The notes beneath the pieces are model-generated. The model saw only the letters and a list, made by a program, of their open reading frames with translations, had not been told where the DNA came from and did no database searches. A stretch of 64,000 bases of DNA from the NCBI RefSeq assembly GCF_029223525.1, contig NZ_JARHTQ010000003.1:186001-250000 (forward strand), in the 5' to 3' direction. Source of the DNA: Streptantibioticus ferralitis (GTDB lineage Bacteria > Actinomycetota > Actinomycetes > Streptomycetales > Streptomycetaceae). Positions within the stretch are counted from its first letter, which is position 1, and each line of letters opens with the position of its first letter. Of this stretch, positions 8,716-15,907 are shown piece after piece. Both the position numbers and the translations under genes were made by a program.

Positions 8716-9381
8716 TCAGGAGGTGAGATGCCGGAGGCGGATGCGCAGCTGGATGCCGTGCACGATCTCCACCACGCCCAGCGCGATCAGCCAGATGCCC
8801 GCCACCAGGGTCAGCGCGGCGATGGAGTGGAAGGGCGCGATGATCAGCACGATTCCGCCGAGGATCGTGATGATGCCGAGGAACACCTGCCAGCCGCGGG
8901 CGGGCAGCCCCTCATGGGAGATCGCCACCGCGGTCAGCATGATGCCGCGCAGCAGCCAGCCGAAGCCGATCCACAGGGCCAGCAGCAGGATCGACTGCGC
9001 CGGGCCACGGAAGCAGATCAGGCCCAGCAGGATGCTCAGCGCGCCCGTGACGAAGCTCAGCACGCGCAGATGCCCCGGCACGTGGGTACCGAACGCTCCG
9101 GCGAGCTGGAAGATACCGCTCACCAGCAGGTAGATGCCGAAGAGGGCGCCGATCACCACCAGTGTGGCGCCCGACCACGCCAGCACGATGACACCCAGCG
9201 CGATCGCGGCCACACCGGCGGTCAGCAGGACCTGCCAGGTCGCATTGCCCAGAGCACTCACCAAGGTACCGGCGGGGCCAACGCCGTAGGGGGGCTCGGC
9301 GCCGTACGGGCTCGTCGCTTCGTGCGGGCCACCGGCCTCGTGCGGTTCACCGGCACTCGGTTTGTCGGAGGGGAACGTCAT
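8716..9381 (-). CDS. HdeD/DUF308 family membrane protein
   Basis: 221 residues from ATG 9381, preceded by GAGGGAGG at a good distance; the reading frame stays open further upstream but lacks a ribosome site. After a 45-residue Pro/Gly/Glu-rich cytoplasmic tail there are six hydrophobic segments (for example LLTAGVAAIALGVIVLAW, VIGALFGIYLLVSGIFQL, GALSILLGLICF, LLLALWIGFGWLLRGI, VFLGIITILGGIVLII and LVAGIWLIALGVVEI). This is the layout of HdeD-type proteins, linked in enterobacteria to acid stress; the actinomycete function is unknown. Confidence 0.85.
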   Translation of the reverse strand: MTFPSDKPSAGEPHEAGGPHEATSPYGAEPPYGVGPAGTLVSALGNATWQVLLTAGVAAIALGVIVLAWSGATLVVIGALFGIYLLVSGIFQLAGAFGTHVPGHLRVLSFVTGALSILLGLICFRGPAQSILLLALWIGFGWLLRGIMLTAVAISHEGLPARGWQVFLGIITILGGIVLIIAPFHSIAALTLVAGIWLIALGVVEIVHGIQLRIRLRHLTS

Positions 9382-9538
9382 GGCGTCTGCCTCCCTCGGT
9401 GGAGGAACGGATGGCGATATCCGGACAGGGCCATACTCGCCCAGAAGATCCCTTCCCGCCTGATGGGAGGTCCTCGGCCCGGTCATGACCGGGCCGGTGC
9501 GGGGCTGGGCCGACGACTGCGGGGGTCGGGCCAATGAG

Positions 9539-9573
9539 AAAGGCCCGGCCTGTGAGAATCAGGCCGGGCCTTT
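9539..9573 (-). terminator. Terminator left behind by the original tRNA-His
   Basis: A perfect 14-bp stem (9539-9552 with 9560-9573) closes a 7-nt loop and, read leftwards, is followed by a TTTCTCATT stretch. It lies just beyond the left copy of the tRNA-His 3' end. I infer it was the terminator of tRNA-His before the island inserted. Confidence 0.7.
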
Positions 9574-9582
9574 GCTCCGGAA

Positions 9583-9605
9583 GGGTGAGTGACGGGACTC
9601 GAACC
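9583..9605 (-). repeat. Left attachment repeat (attL/R), copy of tRNA-His 3' end
   Basis: These 23 bp are identical to 16287-16309, the T-arm and acceptor 3' strand of the intact tRNA-His. The identity ends at 9606 (T against C). The copy lacks the encoded CCA that follows in the intact gene. A tRNA 3'-end direct repeat on both sides of an integrase-bearing segment is the hallmark of site-specific integration by a tyrosine recombinase. Confidence 0.9.
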
Positions 9606-9708
9606 TGTTTCGTAGTCGTATCGTGACCTGCACCTTCGCTGAGAATGCGGACAAACGCGTGCAGAAGGATGACGGGCGATGACGCCTGATGCCACTGCGC
9701 GGCGTTCG

Positions 9709-9726
9709 GTTTGGCCATGGCCAAAC
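9709..9726. repeat. 18-bp palindrome near left island end
   Basis: GTTTGGCCATGGCCAAAC is a perfect palindrome. A copy differing at one base lies at 16218-16235 near the other end of the island. Their position 104 bp and 52 bp inside the att repeats suggests arm-type binding sites for the recombinase or excisionase; this is inference. Confidence 0.6.
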
Positions 9727-9756
9727 GCTGCCGCCGAGGTGCGCGTGCGTGGGTGA

Positions 9757-9769
9757 GGGGTGAGTGACG
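9757..9769 (-). repeat. Partial second copy of tRNA-His acceptor end
   Basis: GGGGTGAGTGACG is identical to 16286-16298 at the 3' end of tRNA-His, in the same orientation, 150 bp inside the left att repeat. It may be the scar of an earlier or nested insertion at the same tRNA. Confidence 0.5.
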
Positions 9770-9810
9770 AGTCCCCTGGCCGCGTTGCGCCCGCCCTCGT
9801 CCCTGACAAC

Positions 9811-9847
9811 GCGACCGGCTCCGGAGGCGAGCTCCGGAGCCGGTCGC
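9811..9847 (-). terminator. Strong hairpin after the excisionase-like gene
   Basis: A perfect 15-bp GC-rich stem (9811-9825 with 9833-9847) with a 7-nt loop lies 24 bp beyond the stop codon of the leftward excisionase-like gene. Confidence 0.65.
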
Positions 9848-9871
9848 GGGGGTGTGAGATATAGAGATCTG

Positions 9872-10156
9872 TCAGGCTGTCCGCCTTGTCGTGGAGCGAG
9901 GCAGAGGGCACAGGGCACCGAGTGGATGAGGGCCAGCGGCGCGGATGGCGGTCGGACGGATGCCGGGACCGGGCTCCTGGTGGAAAAGGTCGATGATCCG
10001 CCGTAGATCGCTGTCAGTGAAGAGGACGCGGCCCCCGAGCTTGGTGTGCGGCAGCTTCTTGATGTGGCGCCGCAGCCAGGATTCGTCGACCTTGAGCGCG
10101 GCGGCGGCCTCCGGGTAGCTATGGAGGGAGATCGGCATGGGCATGTCTGGGGGCAA
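9872..10156 (-). CDS. Excisionase-like helix-turn-helix protein
   Basis: 94 residues if started at TTG 10156, which has GAGGAG placed 8-9 nt upstream. The longer in-frame GTG at 10198 and an ATG at 10144 are alternatives. The core YPEAAAALKVDESWLRRHI followed by LPHTKLGGRVLFTDSDLRRI is the compact winged-helix DNA-binding fold (helix_turn_helix_17/excisionase type) found in Xis proteins of actinomycete integrative elements. The C-terminal 45 residues are Arg/Pro-rich and unconserved-looking. It lies close to the left att repeat, and I infer that it was the recombination directionality factor of the island. Confidence 0.7.
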   Translation of the reverse strand: MPPDMPMPISLHSYPEAAAALKVDESWLRRHIKKLPHTKLGGRVLFTDSDLRRIIDLFHQEPGPGIRPTAIRAAGPHPLGALCPLPRSTTRRTA

Positions 10157-10279
10157 GGTCAGCTCTCCTCTTTCTGGCGTTGAGGAGAGCTTCTTCACGC
10201 TTCGCGGTTTGGAGAGGCCGCGGAAAGGTGGTAGACGGCTCGGGGAGTCGCGGGCGGTTGGTTCACAACCCTATGCCGG

Positions 10280-10441
10280 GGACTCGCCGAAGAGATCGAA
10301 TCCCTGGTCGCCAAGGGGGCCCAACTCATCGAACAAGATGAAACATGCGCCCTGATGAAAGACCCTGGAGGAAACGAGTTCATCGTGGAACTCGACCTCG
10401 ACTTTCCCGAATCAATGACGACATCTCCCGAAGCCTCTTAA
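10280..10441 (+). pseudogene. C-terminal remnant of a glyoxalase/VOC family gene
   Basis: The frame ending at TAA 10439-10441 reads GLAEEIESLVAKGAQLIEQ, then ALMKDPGGNEFIVEL, which is the last beta-alpha-beta unit of vicinal oxygen chelate proteins (DPxGNEFxVE). No start codon or N-terminal part is present; the frame is closed by TAG at 10232-10234. Codon usage is visibly more AT-rich than the flanking genes (many GAA, AAA and ACA codons), which fits foreign origin. It is a broken remnant inside the island. Confidence 0.55.
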
Positions 10442-10733
10442 TCAGCTTGACGGCAGCAGGCTCAACGACAGGGCTGATGCGTTCTCAGGTGGCGAGATGA
10501 AGGGTCACCGGGTTCGGTGGGACGGGGGCCAACCTCGTCGTGCCCAACCGGGGTCGCGCCCGCCCCGGAGCCAACAGAGAAGTAACCGTGTGCAGCTCGG
10601 CGTCGATGAGTGGCTGGGCCCCACGTGTCACCCGCGGTGGGGCGGCCCCGCTTCTTCAGGAACTGCTCGGTGCGCAGCCGCTGGCCCTCCGCCGCCGTAC
10701 CGTGAGCGCTGATACCGCCGCCGACCTCCTCGT
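10442..10733. other. Gap with no recognisable gene
   Basis: Open frames exist on both strands, but none shows a family motif or ribosome site that I can defend. It lies between the VOC remnant and the regulator gene and is probably degenerate island DNA. Confidence 0.5.
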
Positions 10734-11558
10734 TCATTCGCTGGTCACGGCTACGCCCTCATCGGGCGGTTCGCTGCTGTCGAAGTAGACGACCAGCGTC
10801 TGCTCCGGCTGTTCGGCCAGGTGAAAAGCGGTGTACGCATAATCGATCGCTCCCCGTTGCGGGTGTCGTAGCCGTTTCCGACCGCTGTGCCGGGCCTGCA
10901 CCTCGTACTGCGGCCACCAGTCCCGCACCTCCGGGCTGCCCTCGTTCAGGTCCTCGATCAATCGGGTGTACCGCGGGTCGCCGAAATGGCGTGTCGCTAG
11001 CGTGCGAAGTCGGCCGAGCAGGCCGCGTGCCTCGGTTTCCCAGTCGACTAGAACGTCCCGGGCCACCGGTTCGAGAAACACCCAGCGGACGAAGTTGGCG
11101 GGCCGGTCCGCCTCAGTGATGAGCCTCGGGAACAACTCGTCGGCTGCCTGGTTGTGACTGAGGACGTCATAGTTGCCGCCGATGATGTACGCCGGGTTCG
11201 GCTGGAGCAACAGGGGGACGGCCCCCGCCTCGGCCGTGAGCGGCTCGCGTTCCTCGGCTTCGGCCGCGGGCGCGTGACCGGCAAGCTGGAGAAGATGATC
11301 GTGCTCGTGCCGGTCCAGCCGCAGCGCCGCGGCGAGGGCGTTGAGCACCTGTTCGGAGACGCCGATCTTCCGCCCCTGCTCCAGGTACGTGTACCAGGTG
11401 GCGCTGATCCCGGCCAGCAGTGCCAGTTCCTCTCGGCGAAGTCCCGGAGTCCGACGGCGGCCGGTCCGGGGCAGGCCCACCTCGTCAGGGGTCAGGCGCT
11501 CTCTCCGGCTGCGGAGGAATTGACTCAGCTGACGGCGTTGGTCCGGCTGCGTGGGCAT
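10734..11558 (-). CDS. MmyB-like XRE transcription regulator
   Basis: 274 residues from ATG 11558. The N-terminal HTH (FLRSRRERLTPDEVGLP, then TPGLRREELALLAGISATW and YTYLEQGRKIGVSE) is the hallmark of the actinobacterial MmyB-like family. The remaining 170 residues form the PAS-like ligand-binding domain (NYDVLSHNQAADELFP, FLEPVARDVLVDWE). These regulators characteristically sit back to back with a short-chain dehydrogenase, as here, and typically repress it. A perfect 7-bp inverted repeat at 11578-11599 just upstream of its start is a candidate operator. Frame and codon use are normal, so this pair is probably live cargo of the island. Confidence 0.9.
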   Translation of the reverse strand: MPTQPDQRRQLSQFLRSRRERLTPDEVGLPRTGRRRTPGLRREELALLAGISATWYTYLEQGRKIGVSEQVLNALAAALRLDRHEHDHLLQLAGHAPAAEAEEREPLTAEAGAVPLLLQPNPAYIIGGNYDVLSHNQAADELFPRLITEADRPANFVRWVFLEPVARDVLVDWETEARGLLGRLRTLATRHFGDPRYTRLIEDLNEGSPEVRDWWPQYEVQARHSGRKRLRHPQRGAIDYAYTAFHLAEQPEQTLVVYFDSSEPPDEGVAVTSE

Positions 11559-11577
11559 GACGGGTGGTATCTCCAGT

Positions 11578-11599
11578 TCCAGAATAAATACGTTCTGGA
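11578..11599. promoter_or_regulatory. Inverted repeat, candidate operator of the MmyB-like regulator
   Basis: TCCAGAA and TTCTGGA arms are separated by 8 bp, centred 31 bp upstream of the regulator start and within the intergenic region shared with the divergent SDR. The surrounding AT-rich TAAATACG spacer stands out from the local GC content. Confidence 0.55.
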
Positions 11600-11777
11600 T
11601 GCCAGGCTAACCCCGGTGGAGACTGGTGTGCGAGCACGGGCCGAGGCACTGCCGACGGCCTCACACGGTCACACCGGCACCCGGCCGTCCAGTGCGCAAC
11701 GGCTTCCGCCACGCTCCTCCAGGACCCGCTGCCGCTCGGCACCCCGGCCCCGGTGCCCAGGATGGAGAGGGCAACTC

Positions 11778-12515
11778 ATGTCCGGAATCAAGGGCAAAGT
11801 GGTGGCGATCACGGGAGCCAGCAGCGGCATCGGCGAGGCGACCGCGCTGCTGCTCGCCGAACGCGGCGCGCGACTCGTCCTCGGCGCACGCCGGTCCGAA
11901 CGCCTGGCGGAACTGGTGGCCCGGATCGAGAAGGCAGGCGGCACGGCCGTCCAGATCCGCACCGACGTGATCCGGCGGCACGACCTGCAGGCCCTGGTCG
12001 CGCTGGCCAGTGAGCGCTTCGGCCGACTCGACGTACTCGTCAGCAACGCCGGAGTCGGCACCATCTCGCCTCTCGACGATCTGCGCGTCGACGAGTGGGA
12101 CCACATGGTCGACGTCAACGTGAAGGGCGTCCTGCACGGGATCGGCGCCGCGCTGCCGGTCTTCCGGGCGCAGGGAACCGGCCACTTCATCACCACCGCC
12201 TCCACAGCCGCGTTTCGCATCGTGCCGACCATGGCCGTCTACGCCGGCACCAAGTTCGCGGTCCGGGCCATCTGCGAAGGGCTGCGCCAGGAAGCCGGCG
12301 ACTCCCTGCGGGTGACCACCGTCTCACCTGGTGCGACTGCGACCGACTTCGCCGAGGCGTCAACCAACAGCCAGGTCAGAGCGGAGATCACGAAGATGCG
12401 GGACGACATCGCGATCCCGCCCGACGCGATCGCCCGGGCCATCGCTTTCGCGATCGAACAGCCTGCCGCGGTCGACGTGAACGAGATCGTCGTCCGGCCC
12501 ACCGCCCAGAGCTGA
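11778..12515 (+). CDS. Short-chain dehydrogenase/reductase
   Basis: 245 residues; start ATG 11778 with GGAGAGG 8 nt upstream. Classical SDR features are present: the TGASSGIG cofactor loop (residues 12-19), an Arg in LGARRS suggesting NADP(H), SNAGVG, catalytic Ser in TTASTAAF, and the YAGTK catalytic Tyr-Lys. SPGATATDF follows the active site. It is a cytoplasmic oxidoreductase of unknown substrate. It is divergent from the MmyB-like regulator, whose family usually controls an adjacent SDR. It lies inside the tRNA-His island. Confidence 0.9.
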   Translation: MSGIKGKVVAITGASSGIGEATALLLAERGARLVLGARRSERLAELVARIEKAGGTAVQIRTDVIRRHDLQALVALASERFGRLDVLVSNAGVGTISPLDDLRVDEWDHMVDVNVKGVLHGIGAALPVFRAQGTGHFITTASTAAFRIVPTMAVYAGTKFAVRAICEGLRQEAGDSLRVTTVSPGATATDFAEASTNSQVRAEITKMRDDIAIPPDAIARAIAFAIEQPAAVDVNEIVVRPTAQS

Positions 12516-12690
12516 CCTCCCCCGCCCTTCCGGTGCGGACACCCGCACCCGCCGGGCTGTTCCACGGGTCACATGGCAACACAGGCCCAATGGCCGGTGG
12601 GGTGGGTGGCATGCCTGAGTGGAAACGATGGACGCGACGCCAGATGACCAAGGTTGCTGAGACCGAAGATCGACCTGGAGCCGCGTCCGC

Positions 12691-13023
12691 GTGCAACCTT
12701 CCCTGATCAGCGTCCTCACGCGCCACTTCGAGGATGCAGCCGCGCCATGTCCACCCACGGACCCCTCTGAACTGGCCACGCTGACCGAGGTGTTCGACCG
12801 TCTCCCCGATCCACGCCGGGTACGAGGACGCCGCTACCGGCTCGGCTCACTGCTGGGGCTGTGCCTGGTCGCCGTACTCGGTGGCGCACGGCCGCTTGCG
12901 CAGATCGCCCGCTTCGCGGCCGACGCGGCACCTGAGGTGCACGACCAGCTGGGGCTCAACCGGGCCACCCCGAACGCCTCCACCCTCGGACGCCTGCTGG
13001 CGCGGCTGGACGGGGACCCCTGA
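12691..13023 (+). pseudogene. Truncated ISAs1-type transposase fragment
   Basis: The 110-residue frame from GTG 12691 matches the N-terminal domain of ISAs1/H-repeat transposases: LTEVFDRLPDPRRVRG, YRLGSLLGLCLVAVLGGAR, LAQIARFAADAAPEV and STLGRLLARLDGD. It stops at TGA 13021-13023. Removing one C from the CCCCC run at 13016-13020 would continue the frame for a few residues (DAVALL), so a frameshift precedes loss of the DDE catalytic domain. No full-length IS, terminal inverted repeats or target duplication could be identified. Confidence 0.75.
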
Positions 13024-13252
13024 TGCGGTCGCCTTGCTGACCTGGTCTTTTGCCGACACCTGTACGTTGGCATGCTCTCGGACAGTGTCTCCAGTCATGA
13101 CCGTCTGCTGTGAGCGATGCCGAGCGGTGGGCATCGATCACCGGAACAGCGCCTACCGCTTGACGAAGTGACTTGATCCCTGCGGACCTACTGGGTCAGG
13201 CGGCGACAGGAGCGAGACACTCGCGGCAGGACGCCAACTATTGGGAGGGAAC

Positions 13253-13762
13253 ATGCAGTTCAGCAACGAGGAGCCGCCGTTGCATCCGGTACGGACGGTG
13301 ACATGGGCGCGTACGGTGTTAGGACGGCGCATCGCGGTCCTGGCCAACGAGCCGATAGGTCAGATCGGTTACGCGGCGGCCAGCCTGCCCGATAGGCCGG
13401 AAGAGACGTGGGAGATCCACATTCGCTACCCGCGGGTCGAGGTCAAGACCATCCGGCACCCGTCGTCGGTACGGCCGGGAGTAACGACGGTGGACCTGCT
13501 GAACGACGCGGTCGCTTCTTTCCCTCACGTCCCTGACCTAGTGGCTGAGGCGGAGATTGGGGAATGGCTGACCGCTCAGGCGACCCGTCCCCCTGCGGAG
13601 GTCGAAGAGGTGCCCGAGGCCCTGCTGATTGACGGCACGCCCTTCCGGGGTATGCAGGCCGAGCGTGACGGCGTAACCGCACGCCTGGTGCAGCCGGAGG
13701 CTGGGACAGTCGTCATTGCCGTGGGCGAGTCCCGCGGGGCTGTTCGTCTCGTCTGGGCTTGA
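13253..13762 (+). CDS. Conserved hypothetical protein
   Basis: 169 residues; ATG 13253 is preceded by GGGAGGGA, which decides the start over the upstream TTG. I do not recognise the family. The protein looks like two beta-rich halves (VLANEPIGQIGYAAASL; EIHIRYPRVEVKTIRH; DGVTARLVQPEAGTVVIAVG) without signal peptide, membrane segment or Cys. It lies inside the island between the transposase fragment and the frameshifted secreted-protein gene, whose stop is 60 bp away and convergent. Confidence 0.7.
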   Translation: MQFSNEEPPLHPVRTVTWARTVLGRRIAVLANEPIGQIGYAAASLPDRPEETWEIHIRYPRVEVKTIRHPSSVRPGVTTVDLLNDAVASFPHVPDLVAEAEIGEWLTAQATRPPAEVEEVPEALLIDGTPFRGMQAERDGVTARLVQPEAGTVVIAVGESRGAVRLVWA

Positions 13763-13822
13763 ACAGCACGACGCTGCCGCCCTTGGCACGGTAACCGGAG
13801 GGCGGCAGCGTTTGACGTTGCG

Positions 13823-14271
13823 TTAGTAGATGGTGTCCATGTCGGAGGGGCCTCCGCTGTGGCACACGCCGCCGTCGACCAGGATGGCATAGCTGTTGCC
13901 CGGGATGACCTGGGCGTATGCGGGGCCGGTGCCGCCGCTGTGGAAGGTGAAGGTGGTAGCCCACGAACGGCGTGCGGCCAGGGCGCCTCCCCAGTGCTGC
14001 TGAGAGGTTCCGTACCGCAGTCGCCAGGGATGGTGTTGTTCGGCTTGATGGTCTGCGGGTTGGCTCCGGCCTTGACTGAGTACTCCAGGCCCTGCGCGTC
14101 CTTCTTGATGACGTACCCGTGCGCCTTGGCCACCGCCGGGTCGTAGCCGACGAGGTGCATCGGCACGGTGATGGTCGTGGTGTGCGGCTGAGCTGGCTGG
14201 GCCTGTGCCGAGGTCACTCCAGTTACGGCTAAGCCCAAGGCCCCGGCCGTTACAGCAAGTTGCTTGATCAC
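13823..14271 (-). pseudogene. Frameshifted small secreted protein
   Basis: A GTG start at 14271 has GGAGGGG upstream and encodes a clear Sec signal (MIKQLAVTAGALGLAVTG...AQA). The mature part reads well to NTIPGDCGTE (near 14020). It then continues sensibly only in another frame: SWATTFTFHSGG, AYAQVIPGNSYAILVDGG, then VCHSGGPSDMDTIY ending at TAA 13823-13825. A one-frame shift between about 14020 and 13985 therefore separates the two halves, by mutation or sequencing error. The repaired protein would be a roughly 150-residue exported protein with two Cys; its function is unknown. Confidence 0.65.
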
Positions 14272-14731
14272 GTTCTTTTCCCCTCCGTACAGCCCATCCC
14301 TACGGCGCCCCCTGCGCCTGGTGGGGCGGCACGAGACCGACGTTACGGAGCGGGAGTGCTGACACGAACGTAATTCGTACGTGTGGCCGATTGCTGGTGC
14401 GGTATGGCTTATTCCGGGGTGTTCTGGTGCGGTCTATGCTGTCGGCTCCTGGTGGCGTCCTCAGCCGTTCCGGTATGTGGGCTTGCCCGTGCGGCCGGAC
14501 TACCGTCAGTGGGTACGGCTCGGGTTGGATAGCTCGCTCAGAGTGGTTCAGCGTGTGTTCGACGGCTGACCGGCAGCTGGCGGCAGTGATCCGCTCCGGC
14601 ACCGCCTGGACCACCGGAGTGCCGGAGCGAGATCTATTGGACGAGGCAGAACAGCATCGCCATGAGGGCGACCCACGTGTCGCACGGCGTCCGCCGCCTG
14701 GCCCGCACCGCTGATATGGGCTCTCCGAGCC
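14272..14731. other. Gap with no recognisable gene
   Basis: Open frames on both strands show no family signature. GC content is lower than in the flanking core genes, and the imperfect palindrome around ACGAACGTAATTCGTACGT (near 14362-14380) is the only structured element seen. This is likely decayed island DNA. Confidence 0.5.
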
Positions 14732-14796
14732 GGGGATTTCCTGGGGACTTTTCGGGGACTTTCAGCGCTGTCCCGGGGACTTTCCGGGGACAATCC
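14732..14796. repeat. Phased array of five GGGGA(C/T)TTTC repeats
   Basis: Copies start at 14732 (GGGGATTTC), 14743, 14754, 14775 and 14786, so the spacings are 11, 11, 21 and 11 bp, one or two helical turns apart. Copies 2-4 are GGGGACTTT(T/C); the last is GGGGACAATC. This iteron-like spacing suggests a protein-binding array on one face of the DNA, near the integrase 3' end. Confidence 0.65.
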
Positions 14797-14833
14797 GTCA
14801 GGTAAGCAGGGAAGGCCCTGACAGCGCTGAAAG
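14759..14833. repeat. 14-bp perfect inverted repeat overlapping the iteron array
   Basis: CTTTCAGCGCTGTC at 14759-14772 and its exact complement at 14820-14833 enclose 47 bp that contain two of the GGGGA repeats. Each arm contains the self-complementary core CAGCGCTG. It may be a recombination or regulatory site of the element. Confidence 0.65.
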
Positions 14834-14863
14834 ACTCAAAGCCGCAGGTCAGGGCTCATCCGC

Positions 14864-14942
14864 CTAGCACTCGATGACGTTCACCGCGAGCCCGCCGCGG
14901 GCGGTCTCCTTGTACTTGACGTTCATGTCCGCCCGTGGCCGC
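14864..14942 (-). pseudogene. 3' tail of an L-serine dehydratase gene
   Basis: Read leftwards from 14942 to TAG 14864-14866 the sequence encodes [19 protein letters not shown] followed by IEC, the conserved C-terminus of single-chain L-serine ammonia-lyases in actinomycetes. Nothing upstream (towards the integrase stop at 14969) continues the protein. Only the last 25 codons are present, so it is a captured gene tail, not a working gene. Confidence 0.65.
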
Positions 14943-14968
14943 CCGGCGGAGACGAATCCGCCTCAGCG

Positions 14969-15622
14969 CTAGGCGCTCACCAACCGCAGCCCGCCTCCGG
15001 TTGGCCGGTTGCCGCCCGGCGCGGCCTGAACGGCCCTGCTGATGTCGGTGTCCAGGGAGCGGACCAGGTGGCCGTATCGGTCGATGGTCGTCTGAATCGA
15101 CTCGTGGCCCAGACGGGCCTGGATGGCGGGCAGCGGGATGTTCGCGGCGACCAGCCAGGCCACGTGGGAGTGGCGGAGGTCGTGGATGCGCGGTCGGCGC
15201 GGCAGGCCCGCTCGGACGGCGGCGGCAACCGCGGGCTTCCACTTCCGGTTGTAGAAGTTGTTGTGCCTCCATGCCTTGCCCGTCGGCGTCCGGAAGACGA
15301 AGGCGTCGGGCGGCATCCCGTCCGTCAGGCGCTTGACCATGTCGACCTGTGCGGGTGCCAGGGCCACGAGGCGGCGCGCCCTCTTCGTCTTCGGAGGCCC
15401 GAGGAAGAAGGAGCGCTCCGAGCCCCTGGGAGCCCTCTTCCGCGCCCTCTGGACGCTTGCGGTGGGTGCGGGGCTGCCGAGCCTGAGGTCCTGCGCTTGG
15501 AGGGCCGTTGCCTCGCCCCAGCGCATGCCTGTTCCGACGAGCCAGTCGGCGAGGTCCCGGGCGTCCTCGTCGGTGATGTGACGCCGGATCAGCTGGTACT
15601 CGTCCTGCTCTAGGAAGACGGC
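14969..15622 (-). pseudogene. Tyrosine integrase, N-terminally truncated
   Basis: The frame is open from 15901, but only the part below about 15622 looks like protein. It encodes the catalytic domain of a phage/AICE-type tyrosine recombinase: Arg in TGMRWGEATAL, the HDLRHSH box (HxxR), LGHESIQTT and the nucleophile Tyr in IDRYGHL, ending LRLVSA. The preceding 93 codons are low-complexity and lie antisense to a GT87 gene remnant, so the arm-binding and core-binding domains are lost. The remaining 217 residues keep all catalytic residues but should not recombine alone. It is the integrase expected for insertion at tRNA-His. Confidence 0.75.
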
Positions 15623-15625
15623 GCG

Positions 15626-15850
15626 TCGCCGACGCGCCCGCGTTCGGCTGGCTCCTGCTGTGGCGCGCCCGCGCCCGCGCAGTGGACCACCGCCACGCCC
15701 TACGACGCCGCGCTCACGGCGGTTCTGCTCTTTGTTCTCACCAGCCGGGTCATTAGCCCGCAGTACATGATCTGGCCGGCTGGCCTCGCCGCTGTCTGCC
15801 TCACCGTCGAGCAGACCGTTCACCGGCCGGTGGCCGCCGTGAGCTGCGGC
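15626..15850 (+). pseudogene. Remnant of a GT87 (DUF2029) polyprenol-phosphate mannosyltransferase
   Basis: Plus-strand translation gives VADAPAFGWLLLWRARARA, then, after a one-base shift, TPYDAALTAVLLFVLTSR and VISPQYMIWPAGLAAVCL. This is the penultimate membrane region of actinobacterial GT87 enzymes (the SRVISPQY signature). Start, most membrane segments and the C-terminus are missing, and the frame ends in unrelated sequence at TAG 15905-15907. It abuts the truncated integrase, and the junction is near 15622-15626. Confidence 0.6.
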
Positions 15851-15907
15851 AGACGTGTACTGGACGGAAGAGAAGTCCACGGCGCAGATCCAGACGTTCA
15901 CCCGTAG

